A stretch of 64,000 nucleotides of DNA from positions 186,001 to 250,000 of the forward strand of contig NZ_BCRT01000021.1 of the NCBI RefSeq assembly GCF_001552735.1, written 5' to 3'. This DNA comes from Sanguibacter suarezii NBRC 16159 (lineage in GTDB: Bacteria; Actinomycetota; Actinomycetes; Actinomycetales; Cellulomonadaceae). The translations under genes were made by a program, and so were the position numbers. Shown piece by piece: positions 34,797-43,054 of this stretch. The first letter of the stretch is position 1. Each line of letters opens with the position of its first letter. The notes under the pieces were generated by a model. The model saw nothing but the letters and a program-made list of their open reading frames with translations. It was not told the origin of the DNA and searched no databases.

Positions 34797-36223
34797 CGTT
34801 CCTCCAGCAGCTCAGCCGTCCCCAGCTCTGGGTCAGGCAGACGGCGCGGCGCGGCGCGCTCACGCATGGACGGAGCCACCGCGCGTCCGCGCAGGAAGCC
34901 GTCGGTGGTGGCCGCGTCGATCGCTCGGGCGTAGACCGCCAGGGCTCCTCGGGCGGCCTCGATCGTGTGCTCGATGTCAGCGTCGGTGTGGGCTGCGGAG
35001 ACGATGAGGGACTGAGCCAGAACGCCGCGGTCGAGCAGCTCCTGGATGAACAGCGTCCGCATCGCCTGCGAGGGGTTGCCCTCGTGGTCGCGGGTGCCGA
35101 ACACCATGCAGGACCCGCGCCCCATGATCGTCACCGCCTCGGTCAGGCCTTCGTCGGCGATCACCGCGGTGAGCCCGGCGCGCAGCGCCTCCCCCTGCCG
35201 CTCCATGATCCCGACGACGTCCCGCTCGGCGTAGGCGTCGGTGGCCGCGAGGTATGCCGCCAGGCCGGTGGTCTCCGCGCCGTGCGTGGTGGACAGCAGG
35301 AAGGGCCGGGCCGCGTCGGTGTTCAGCCCACCGAGCTCCATGAGGTCGCGGCGCCCGGCGAGGGCGGAGACGGAGAACCCGTTCCCCAGCGCCTTGCCCC
35401 AGGTGGACAGGTCCGGGGTCACCCCGTAGACGGCCTGCGCCCCACCGGTCGCCCACCGCATACCCGTGATCATCTCGTCGAAGACGAGGACGAAGCCGTA
35501 GGCGTCGGCCAGGCTGCGCAGCCCTTCCAGGAAGCCTGGGGCGGGCTCGACGGTCGCGGTGGCCTGCTCGAGGATGAGTGCGGCGATCTGCCCCGGGTGG
35601 GCGGCGAGCAGGTCACGGACGGAGTCGAGGTCGTTGAAGCGGAAGCTCACCGTGAGGTCACGGTGGGCGCGGGGCACCCCGGCAGCCATCGCGGTGGAGC
35701 CGATGAACCAGTCGTCGGTCGAGAAGAACGGCTGGGTGCCGCAGACCGCCACGAGCTCGCGTCCGGTCGCTGCCCGAGCCAGCTTGATCGCGGCGGTGGT
35801 GACGTCCGAGCCGTTCTTGGCGAACTTGACCATCTCCGCGCCGGGCACCAGCTCGACGAAGCGTTCCGCTGCACGCAGCTCCCAGATCGTGGGGCGGGAG
35901 AAGTTCACGCCGTCGCGCGCGGCGCGGGTGACGGCGTCGACCACCGGGGCGTAGCCGTGCCCCAGGGTGACCGAGCGCAGGCCCATCCCGTACTCCACGT
36001 ACCAGTTGCCGTCGAGGTCCTCGACGCGTGCGCCGTCTCCCCGTGCGATGACCGGCGCCATGTTCTCGGGGTACTGGTCCGACCCGCGGGCGTAGGTGTG
36101 CGAGCCGCCGGGGACGAGCTCGTGGAGCCGTCGCTGGGCGACGACGGACCGGGCGAAGCTGCGCCGGGGTGCCGCGACGGGGGTGGTCCAGGCGCGGGGG
36201 ATGGGGAAGTCGTGGTCAGACAT
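34793..36223 (-). CDS. Class III PLP aminotransferase (glutamate-1-semialdehyde aminomutase-like)
   Basis: Fold-type I PLP enzyme of 476 residues. It has LVPGGSHTYARGSDQYPENM, VKFAKNGSDVTTAAIKLARAATGR, the PLP aspartate in FVLVFDEMITGMRWATGG (Asp249) and the Schiff-base lysine in STWGKALGNGFSVSALAG (Lys277). The similarity is to HemL, but the position beside cytidylyltransferase, PIG-L and SDR genes points to a sugar aminotransferase rather than haem synthesis. It is the first gene of the minus-strand block and is divergent from the epimerase gene, sharing a 112-base promoter region. Confidence 0.85.
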   Translation of the reverse strand: MSDHDFPIPRAWTTPVAAPRRSFARSVVAQRRLHELVPGGSHTYARGSDQYPENMAPVIARGDGARVEDLDGNWYVEYGMGLRSVTLGHGYAPVVDAVTRAARDGVNFSRPTIWELRAAERFVELVPGAEMVKFAKNGSDVTTAAIKLARAATGRELVAVCGTQPFFSTDDWFIGSTAMAAGVPRAHRDLTVSFRFNDLDSVRDLLAAHPGQIAALILEQATATVEPAPGFLEGLRSLADAYGFVLVFDEMITGMRWATGGAQAVYGVTPDLSTWGKALGNGFSVSALAGRRDLMELGGLNTDAARPFLLSTTHGAETTGLAAYLAATDAYAERDVVGIMERQGEALRAGLTAVIADEGLTEAVTIMGRGSCMVFGTRDHEGNPSQAMRTLFIQELLDRGVLAQSLIVSAAHTDADIEHTIEAARGALAVYARAIDAATTDGFLRGRAVAPSMRERAAPRRLPDPELGTAELLEER

Positions 36224-36335
36224 GCATGCTCCTCGGGGGCTGTGGCGTGCCGTGGTCTGCTGGGTGCCGCATGCGGGATCCGGGGCCGCTGCCGACGCCG
36301 AGGCGCACCTGCGATTCGTGTCCTACGCTGGGCGG

Positions 36336-36887
36336 ATGGAGATCATAAAGACGTCTATTCCGGATCTGATCGTGTTTCAGCCGACTCCGCACCGGGATGA
36401 GCGCGGGTACTTCTCGCGGACCTTCGATGTCGAGATCCTGGCCGACGCGGGCATCGACCCGGCCGGGTTCAAGCAGGAGAACCAGTCCAAGTCCTTCCAG
36501 GGCGTGGTGCGCGGTCTGCACGGCCGGTCCAACAAGGGAGAGGCAAAGCTGGTGCGCTGCGCCCACGGAGCCGTCCTGGACGTCGCGATCGACGCCCGTC
36601 CCGGGTCGCCGACCTTCGGGCAGATGGAGACCTTCCTCCTCGACGACCAGCTGTGCCGCCAGGTCTACATCCCGCGCGGGTTCTTGCACGGCTACCAGGC
36701 GCTGACCTCCGTCACCGACTTCGTCTACCGGATGGACGACTTCTACGGTCCGGGCGAGGACGTCACGGTCAACTACCTCGACCCTGACCTCGCCGTGCCG
36801 TGGCCGGCCCCGATCACCATCGTCAGCGAGCGCGACCGCAACGCGATGTCCTGGGCGGAGTACACGACCATCCTCGGCGTCGGCTGA
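36336..36887 (+). CDS. dTDP-4-dehydrorhamnose 3,5-epimerase-like (RmlC family)
   Basis: Cupin epimerase of 183 residues that inverts C3 and/or C5 of a 4-keto sugar nucleotide. Family residues are present: HRDERGYFSRTFD, the catalytic His in GVVRGLHGRSNKGEAKLVRC, LDVAIDARPGSPTFG, IPRGFLHGYQAL and the Tyr in TDFVYRMDDFY. The start codon region is less GC-rich than its surroundings and the ribosome site is weak (GGGCGG close to the ATG at 36336). No rmlA, rmlB or rmlD is in the window. It may therefore act on the unusual sugar made by the flanking genes rather than on dTDP-rhamnose. Confidence 0.88.
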   Translation: MEIIKTSIPDLIVFQPTPHRDERGYFSRTFDVEILADAGIDPAGFKQENQSKSFQGVVRGLHGRSNKGEAKLVRCAHGAVLDVAIDARPGSPTFGQMETFLLDDQLCRQVYIPRGFLHGYQALTSVTDFVYRMDDFYGPGEDVTVNYLDPDLAVPWPAPITIVSERDRNAMSWAEYTTILGVG

Positions 36888-36952
36888 GGCCGGACTGTCC
36901 ACGGGCCTCGCGCCCGGCCGCCTCACGGTCGTCTCCTGCCTGGTCGTCCAGC

Positions 36953-38197
36953 TCAGACCTGCTCGGCCGTGCCGGCCGGCTCGGTGAGGGCTGCTGGTTC
37001 GGCAGAGGATATCGGCTCGACCTCCCGTGGCATCGGGTCGAGCACGACCCAGCGCCCACCCTGCGCCTCGACGAGCGGCAGCGCCGCCCGCACCTCGTCG
37101 AGCAGGTCAGGGACGAAGAGCAGCACGCGGTCCGGGCGCAGACCGACAAGGTCCGTCGGGGAGACGATGGGGATGCGGTTGCCCGGCATGGTGCGCCCGT
37201 GCTTGCCGGTCGAGGCGTCGGCGATCGCGACGACGTGCTCCTTCTCGATGTGCGCTGAGCGCAGCAGCGCCGAGGTGCGCGAGGCGGCCCCGTAGCCGGC
37301 CACGGTCAGCCCCGCGGCGGTCGTCCCGGCGAGGTACTCCTCGATCGCAGCGACGGACTCGTCGAGCGCGGCGCCCAGGGAGGCGACGTGGGCCGGGTCG
37401 GCGATGCCTTCGGCGAGCTCACGCTCGACCATGGCGGTGACGTCCGGGGTCTGCTCCCCGTAGCGTGACCCTTCCTTGGCGAAGGCCAGCATGACTGTGC
37501 CGCCGTAGAGCGGGTACTCCCAGGCGCCGACAGCGACCAGCCCGATCTCGCGGCCCATCTCCACCAGCGCCGGCGTGGAGTAGTAGGCGAAGTGGCCGTG
37601 CCGCAAGGCGTTCCAGATCCCTGAGCGCACGATGGCCGCGACGGTGTGGTACTGCATGAGCAGCACCCCGTCGTCGGTCAGGTGCTCGGCTCGCTCGATG
37701 AGCGCCGCACGCTGGTCGGCGGCGTGCATCATCCCGAAGATGTCGACGATGAGCTCGGCGTCGCCGTCGCTCACCTCGACCATGCTGCGCGCGGCGAGCT
37801 GGTCCACCCACGACCCGCCGTGCGGGCTCGGGTACTCCAGGACCCGGGTGCCCGGGCGGACGAACCCGGCGGCCTCCGCCTGGGCGACGGCCGCCTCGGC
37901 CTGAGCGACCAGGGCGGCGGGCTCGACGCCGCGCGGCTCCTGCGGCGTGGTGGGGTCCGTCTCGAGCTGGACCAGGCCGGAGGTGGTCGACATGACCATG
38001 CGCAGCGGGTGCTCCGGGTCCGGGAGCGGGTCGCCGGGCAGCGGGAAGAGGTCGGCGGGCGGCTGGTCACCGAGGTCGAGGACGACGGCACCGGCCGGGT
38101 CTCCCGACCACCGGCACACCCACCCCGGATCAGGCTGGGGCAGCACGGGCACCTCGGCCGAGGACCGGGCGAGCGGGGGTGCGACGGACTCGTTCAC
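36953..38197 (-). CDS. Sugar C-methyltransferase-like protein with degenerate zinc and SAM motifs
   Basis: A 414-residue protein with the three-part layout of NDP-hexose C-methyltransferases (TylCIII type): an N-terminal zinc domain, a central SAM domain and a C-terminal Rossmann-like domain. The C-terminal part is well kept (TVAGYGAASRTSALLRSAHIE, GRTMPGNRIPIVSPTDL, DRVLLFVPDLLDEV). The central part keeps RHGHFAYYSTPALVEMGREIGL. But the zinc domain has only Cys28 (CRWSGD) and none of the other usual cysteines, and the SAM motif reads VLEYPSPHGG instead of a VEIGSNDG-like loop. It may be a non-methylating relative. It lies 47 bases after the SDR gene and is probably co-transcribed with it. 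Confidence 0.75.
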   Translation of the reverse strand: MNESVAPPLARSSAEVPVLPQPDPGWVCRWSGDPAGAVVLDLGDQPPADLFPLPGDPLPDPEHPLRMVMSTTSGLVQLETDPTTPQEPRGVEPAALVAQAEAAVAQAEAAGFVRPGTRVLEYPSPHGGSWVDQLAARSMVEVSDGDAELIVDIFGMMHAADQRAALIERAEHLTDDGVLLMQYHTVAAIVRSGIWNALRHGHFAYYSTPALVEMGREIGLVAVGAWEYPLYGGTVMLAFAKEGSRYGEQTPDVTAMVERELAEGIADPAHVASLGAALDESVAAIEEYLAGTTAAGLTVAGYGAASRTSALLRSAHIEKEHVVAIADASTGKHGRTMPGNRIPIVSPTDLVGLRPDRVLLFVPDLLDEVRAALPLVEAQGGRWVVLDPMPREVEPISSAEPAALTEPAGTAEQV

Positions 38198-38244
38198 TGG
38201 GTACTCCTCGGGTCGGTGGGGTCAGACGGGCCTGCGCGCGGGCG

Positions 38245-39270
38245 CTACCCGATCGTGCGCAGGGTCGCGAGGTCGAGGCGGCGCGCGGCCGCCAGCTCGT
38301 GGATCTTCTCGAGCCGCACGTAGCGAGGGCCCTCGAACTCCGAGACGGTCACGCCTCGGGTGGTCATGTCGCGGTAGATCTGGCGGACGCCGTCCGGCAC
38401 GGTCCACTGCGGGGCGAAGGCCGGCAGCTCGGTCCGGATCTTGGTGAAGTCGACCTGGTAGTTGCGGGAGTCGGGTCCGGCACCCTCGGCGAAGGACACG
38501 GGCGAGCCGGTGATCTCGGCGACCTGCTCGGCGATCGTGCGGATCTGCACCACGTCCTCGTCGCGGCCCACGTTGAAGGCCTGGTCGTGGACGACGTCCC
38601 GGGGGGCCTCCAGGACGGCGAGGAAGGCGCGCGCGATGTCTTCCACGTGCACGAGCGGCCGCCACGGGCTGCCGTCGGACTGGAGGCGCACCTCGTCGCG
38701 GGTGTATGCGGTGCCGGTGAGGTTGTTGACGACGATGTCCGCGCGCAGGCGCGGTGAGGACCCGTAGGCGGTCGCGTTGCGCAGGTAGCTCGGGGAGAAG
38801 GTGTCGTCGGCGAGCGCCGACAGCCCCTGCTCCGCCATGACCTTGCTCTCCCCGTAGGGGGTCACCGGATGGAAGGCACCGTCCTCGGCCACCGGGGCGT
38901 CGCCGCCGGCGCCGTAGAGCGAGCACGAGGAGGAGAAGAGGAACCGCGGGACTCCGGCGGCCTTGGCCATCTGCGCCATGTGGATGGCCCCGTGGGCGTT
39001 GACCGAGTACGTGGCCCCCGGGTTGAGGTGGCCGATCGGGTCGTTGGAGATGGCCGCGAGGTGGATGACGGCGTCGAAGCCGTCGAGATCCTCGGGGACG
39101 ACGTCGCGGATGTCCCCGGTGCGCTGGACGTAGCCGGTGGGCTGGGGACCGAAGTCGCACCCGTCGTACCACCCGGCGTCCAGGCCGACGACCTCGTGCC
39201 CCGCGCTCTGCAGGAACGGGACCAGGACTGCCCCGATGTAGCCCCTGTCACCGTCGACCAGAACTCGCAT
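38245..39270 (-). CDS. NAD-dependent epimerase/dehydratase (extended SDR)
   Basis: Extended short-chain dehydrogenase of 341 residues that modifies a nucleotide sugar. It has the nucleotide fold VLVDGDRGYIGAVLVPFLQ (GxxGxxG), VIHLAAISNDPIGHLNP, the active-site FLFSSSCSLYG with PVTPYGESKVMAEQ (YxxxK), and PLVHVEDIARAFLAVLEAP. It is not a clear match to CDP-glucose 4,6-dehydratase, UDP-glucose 4-epimerase or RmlB, so it may supply the 4-keto or reduction step for the sugar made in this block. The ATG at 39268-39270 with GGAAGG upstream is chosen over a longer frame. It heads the two-gene unit with the methyltransferase-like gene. Confidence 0.85.
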   Translation of the reverse strand: MRVLVDGDRGYIGAVLVPFLQSAGHEVVGLDAGWYDGCDFGPQPTGYVQRTGDIRDVVPEDLDGFDAVIHLAAISNDPIGHLNPGATYSVNAHGAIHMAQMAKAAGVPRFLFSSSCSLYGAGGDAPVAEDGAFHPVTPYGESKVMAEQGLSALADDTFSPSYLRNATAYGSSPRLRADIVVNNLTGTAYTRDEVRLQSDGSPWRPLVHVEDIARAFLAVLEAPRDVVHDQAFNVGRDEDVVQIRTIAEQVAEITGSPVSFAEGAGPDSRNYQVDFTKIRTELPAFAPQWTVPDGVRQIYRDMTTRGVTVSEFEGPRYVRLEKIHELAAARRLDLATLRTIG

Positions 39271-39297
39271 AACGCACCTTCCGTCGATGTCGAAACA

Positions 39298-39311
39298 GTC
39301 GTATACACGAC
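39298..39311. promoter_or_regulatory. Palindrome in the divergent SDR/glycosyltransferase promoter region
   Basis: GTCGT-ATAC-ACGAC forms a 14-bp inverted repeat 28 bases before the SDR start. On the minus strand it holds a TATACG that could serve as -10 box for the SDR gene. It could be an operator overlapping that promoter; no regulator is assigned. Confidence 0.3.
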
Positions 39312-39422
39312 GTTCCCCTCTCGGCAGTCTCCTGCACCGTGCGGCGCTGTGCAGTGGAGCAACGGGTGAACTTGGGGTGATTGGGGAGGCGTCCTGGGGG
39401 ACGTGGGGCAAGAATCGTCGGC

Positions 39423-41522
39423 ATGAAGGTCCTCCGGGTCTCCCACAGCGCCGTCGTCTCCACCTGGCGCGAGCGCGAACGTCAGCTCCGAGACCGCGGG
39501 GTCGACGTCCGCCTCCTGAGCGCTCAGACCTGGGACGAGGGCGGCGCGGTCGTCCCGCTGGTCCCCGGACCGGGCGAGGCGGTGCGCGGGGCGAGGACCG
39601 TCGGGTCCCACCCCGCCCTCTTCCTCTACGACCCCCGACCGCTGTGGCGCGCCCTCGGCGAGCCGTGGGACGTCGTCGACATCCACGAGGAACCCTTCGC
39701 CCTGGCCACCGCGCAGGTGCTCGCGCTGTCCCGGCTCCGCTCCCTCCTCGCGCGCCGCCCCACCCCTCCCGTCGTGCTGTACTCGGCGCAGAACCTCACC
39801 AAGCGGTACCCGCCGCCCTTCCGGTGGCTGGAGGCCTGGGCCCTGCGCACCGCCGCGGCGGTGTCGGTGTGCAACGAGGAGGCCGGACGGATCTGCTCGG
39901 CCAAGGGACTGCGCGGTCGGGTGGAGGTCATCCCCCTCGGGGTCGACCCGGCACGATTCAGCCCGGCGCCCCCGCGTCCGGGCGGGATGTCCGCGAGCGC
40001 GAGCCTCCCGGCCGACGGACCAGCGGGCGGAGCAGCAAGCGGAGCAGCGGGCGGGCCGCAGCCTCGTGTGGTCGTCGGCTACGCCGGCCGCCTCGCCGCC
40101 CACAAGGGGGTGGACGTCCTGCTCCGCGCCGTCCTCGCCGACGAGCGGCTGCACCTGCGGGTGGCCGGCGGCGGTCCTGCCGCTCCCGCGCTGCGCCAGG
40201 CCGCAGCGGCGACGCCCGGCCGGATCACCTTCCTCGGGTCTCTCGACGAGGCAGACCTGCCCGACTTCTACCGAGGCCTGGACGTGCTGGCCGTCCCGTC
40301 CCTGGATACCCCCACGTGGGTCGAGCAGTTCGGCCGCGTCGCGGTCGAGGCCATGGCCTGCGGCACCCCGGTCGTGGCGAGCCGGTCCGGCGCCCTGCCC
40401 GACGTCGTCGGCGGGGCGGGGCTGCTGGTGCCGCCCGGGGACCCCGTCGCGCTGGGTGAGGCCCTGGCCCGGGTGGGGACCGACCGGGTCCTCGCCGCCC
40501 GGCTGCGCGAGGCCGGCGCAGCCCGTGCCGCCACGTGCTCGTGGCCCGAGGTCGCCCGCCGCTACCACCAGATGTACTCCGCGATCACCTCTGCCGCACC
40601 GTCCGCACCGGCCGGGCAGGTCGCGCAGGTCGCCGCGGCACCCGCCGACCCACCCGAGGTGGTGGTCGTGGCCTACGGCTCACCCGAGCTGCTGCGCACC
40701 GCGCTCGCCCCGCTCGTCGGACACTTCACGGTGACCGTCGTCGACAACTCCTCCCTCCCTCAGGTCCGCGAGGTGACCGAGGCCGCAGGCGGCCGCTACC
40801 TCGACCCGGGGCACAACGGCGGCTTCGGCGCCGGGGTGAACTACGCCCTCGCCCACCGTCAGCTCCCCGGGAACGACGTGCTGCTGCTCAACCCCGACGC
40901 CGTCGTGCTCCCCGCCGACGTCGACGCGCTGCACCGCGCCCTGCGCGTCGACCCGCGTGCCGCGAGCGCCGGCCCGGTGCAGGTGGGCACGGACGGCTCG
41001 ACCGCTCGGGTGCGCTGGCCCTACCCCTCGCCGCTGGGCAGCTGGGTGGACGCCGCCGGCCTGGGGCGGCTGCGTCCGGTCAGCGACGAGCGCTCCTTCG
41101 TCATCGGGTCGCTGCTGCTGCTGCGTGCCGAGGCGCTCGCCGAGGTGGGCGGCTTCGACGAACGCTTCTTCCTCTACGCCGAGGAGACCGACTGGGCGCT
41201 GCGCGCCACCCGCCGCGGCTGGCGGCACGTGGTGGTGCCCCAGGCCCGTGCGGTCCACGTGGGCGGGGGCACCAGCGACAACCCCCAGGTGCGCGAGACC
41301 CACTTCCACGCCTCCCAGGAGCGCTACCTGCGCAAGCACTTCGGGCCGGGCGGGTGGCGGCTCGCCCAGACGGCGGTGGTCGTGGGCTCGGCCGGACGCT
41401 CCCTCGTGCTGCGCGGACCCAGCCGGGACAGCGCCCGACGCCGCCTGCGGCTGTACCTGCACGGTCCGGTGCGCGCGGAGCTGACGCTCACCGGGATCCG
41501 CCGTGCGGGTGACCCCGCATGA
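39423..41522 (+). CDS. Fused GT4-GT2 bifunctional glycosyltransferase
   Basis: A 699-residue protein joining two glycosyltransferases. Residues 1-390 are GT4: VGYAGRLAAHKGVDVLLRAVL, then VLAVPSLDTPTWVEQFGRVAVEAMACGTPVVASRSGALPD. After an Ala/Pro-rich linker near 385-415, the GT2 domain runs to the end: EVVVVAYGSPELLRTALAPLV, TVVDNSSLPQ, YLDPGHNGGFGAGVNYALA, VLLLNPDAVVLPADVDALH and VGGFDERFFLYAEETDWALRA. The GT2 half resembles rhamnosyltransferases such as WbbL, which fits but does not prove a rhamnosyl donor. The fusion suggests two consecutive additions to one acceptor. Its stop overlaps the next start by ATGA. Confidence 0.88.
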   Translation: MKVLRVSHSAVVSTWRERERQLRDRGVDVRLLSAQTWDEGGAVVPLVPGPGEAVRGARTVGSHPALFLYDPRPLWRALGEPWDVVDIHEEPFALATAQVLALSRLRSLLARRPTPPVVLYSAQNLTKRYPPPFRWLEAWALRTAAAVSVCNEEAGRICSAKGLRGRVEVIPLGVDPARFSPAPPRPGGMSASASLPADGPAGGAASGAAGGPQPRVVVGYAGRLAAHKGVDVLLRAVLADERLHLRVAGGGPAAPALRQAAAATPGRITFLGSLDEADLPDFYRGLDVLAVPSLDTPTWVEQFGRVAVEAMACGTPVVASRSGALPDVVGGAGLLVPPGDPVALGEALARVGTDRVLAARLREAGAARAATCSWPEVARRYHQMYSAITSAAPSAPAGQVAQVAAAPADPPEVVVVAYGSPELLRTALAPLVGHFTVTVVDNSSLPQVREVTEAAGGRYLDPGHNGGFGAGVNYALAHRQLPGNDVLLLNPDAVVLPADVDALHRALRVDPRAASAGPVQVGTDGSTARVRWPYPSPLGSWVDAAGLGRLRPVSDERSFVIGSLLLLRAEALAEVGGFDERFFLYAEETDWALRATRRGWRHVVVPQARAVHVGGGTSDNPQVRETHFHASQERYLRKHFGPGGWRLAQTAVVVGSAGRSLVLRGPSRDSARRRLRLYLHGPVRAELTLTGIRRAGDPA

Positions 41523-43054
41523 CCGCGACCGTCGAGCAGGACCGGTCGGGCCCGTCCCGGCTGGGGTCCCAGACGCTGACCGTGGGACGGCGCGCCGGCC
41601 AGGTAGGTGTGCGCGCCGTGGTGGCCGTCGTCGTGCTCGTGGTGCTCGCCGCGATCGGGTGGCTCGTCCCCATGTACTCCCCCTTCGCCCTCGCCGGCGC
41701 CGTGCTGGTGCTGCTCATCGGCTTGACCGCGCACGAGCCGGCGGCCATCCCGCTGGCCGCCATGCCCGCCATGGTCGTGGTCCAGCGGATCGGCGGCGAG
41801 TCGGTCAACCTCACCTTCAGCGACTTCGCGCTGTTCATCGCGTTCTGGTGCGCCCTGTTCTTCGCCCGGCGTCCCTTCTCACGACCGATGCGGACCTTGC
41901 TGTGGCTCTCGGCCATCTACCAGGCGGCCACCCTGTTCACGGTGGTGGCCAACCCCTACCGGCAGAACACCGTGGAGTGGTTCCACGCCTGGCTCTCCGT
42001 CGGTGGCGCTCTCGTGGTGGGGTGGGCCATCGGGCGCGCCGGGCGTGCGCGGACCGGTCTGACGCTGTTCCTCCTGGCGTGCGTCGGCATCGCCGTGCTC
42101 ACGTGCATCGACGCCGGCCAGCAGCTCGCGGACGGGGCGAGCGGGCCGGTGTACCTGGAGTGGCCCTTCCTCATGCACAAGAACTTCATCGGGTGCGTGC
42201 TGGCCTTCGCCGCGCTCCTGGCCTACGCCCGGCCGGACTGGCTCGGCTGGCCACGGGTCCTGTCCCTGACGACCTTCTGGTTGTTCGTCCTGGCGATCGT
42301 CGGGTCACAGGCACGCCAGGCGCTGGTCGGGCTGAGCGTCGGCGTGCTCGTGGTCGCCATGCGCCCCTCCCCCGGACGGCACCGGTCCAAGCTCATCCTG
42401 CTCGCGGTGGTGCCGGGGCTGTACTTCGTGGGTGCGGCCATCCAGGACCAGCTCGAGTCCACCGACCTGTTCAACTCCGCCCACCAGCGGCTCACCTGGT
42501 ACCAGCAGGCCATCGAGATCTGGCAGGAGAACCCCGTCGTCGGGGTCGGGCTGCGGTGGTGGACGGCGGGACGCACCGAGTACACCTTCCAGCCTCCCAA
42601 CGCCGAGCTCGAGGTGATGTCCTCAGCCGGCCTGGTGGGGCTGATCGGCTTCCTCGTCCTCATGGGCGGCGCGCTCGTCGTGCTGTGGCGGCTCGACCGA
42701 CGCTTCGGCACGCTCGCCTTCGCGATCCTGCTCACCCGCCTGGTGCAGAGCCAGTTCGACCTGTTCTGGTCCGCCATCGTGGTCTCGGTGCCCTTCGTCC
42801 TCATCGGCATCTGCCTGGGTGCGCAGGCCCTCGCCGCGGAGCAGGCCGGCACTGCGGACGACGGCCTGGACCGTCCGGGGGCACGGACCGACCCGGACCG
42901 GTGGGCCGAGCACGAGGCGCAGGTGACAGCCGCTGAGGAGCCGCGGATCACCGACCCGCGGGAGCGGCCCTACCGCAGCCCGCTCGCTGACCCCTCGCCA
43001 AGGCTCGGTCCGGTGGCACCCGGCTCTCCCGCGACCGACGGCGGTCCGCGGTGA
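41519..43054 (+). CDS. O-antigen ligase / Wzy-like polymerase membrane protein
   Basis: A 511-residue polytopic protein with about eleven membrane helices and the O-antigen ligase/Wzy_C signature: MRPSPGRHRSKLILLAVV, then a periplasmic-type loop SAHQRLTWYQQAIEIWQENPVVGVGLRWW. It would polymerise repeat units or attach a finished glycan on the outer face. The last 75 residues are hydrophilic and Pro/Asp/Glu-rich, probably cytosolic. The start overlaps the GT4-GT2 fusion and the stop overlaps the next glycosyltransferase (GTGA). Whether it is a polymerase or ligase cannot be told from sequence. Confidence 0.85.
   Translation: MTATVEQDRSGPSRLGSQTLTVGRRAGQVGVRAVVAVVVLVVLAAIGWLVPMYSPFALAGAVLVLLIGLTAHEPAAIPLAAMPAMVVVQRIGGESVNLTFSDFALFIAFWCALFFARRPFSRPMRTLLWLSAIYQAATLFTVVANPYRQNTVEWFHAWLSVGGALVVGWAIGRAGRARTGLTLFLLACVGIAVLTCIDAGQQLADGASGPVYLEWPFLMHKNFIGCVLAFAALLAYARPDWLGWPRVLSLTTFWLFVLAIVGSQARQALVGLSVGVLVVAMRPSPGRHRSKLILLAVVPGLYFVGAAIQDQLESTDLFNSAHQRLTWYQQAIEIWQENPVVGVGLRWWTAGRTEYTFQPPNAELEVMSSAGLVGLIGFLVLMGGALVVLWRLDRRFGTLAFAILLTRLVQSQFDLFWSAIVVSVPFVLIGICLGAQALAAEQAGTADDGLDRPGARTDPDRWAEHEAQVTAAEEPRITDPRERPYRSPLADPSPRLGPVAPGSPATDGGPR

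Noticed and set aside
34793-36223. hemL, glutamate-1-semialdehyde aminomutase of haem synthesis
   Set aside because: The fold and motifs are shared, but it overlaps an RfbF-like gene and lies among sugar genes with no haem gene nearby; called a sugar-related class III aminotransferase instead.
38245-39270. RfbG, CDP-glucose 4,6-dehydratase
   Set aside because: It would complete the RfbF pathway, but the sequence is a general extended SDR and I cannot see RfbG-specific motifs.
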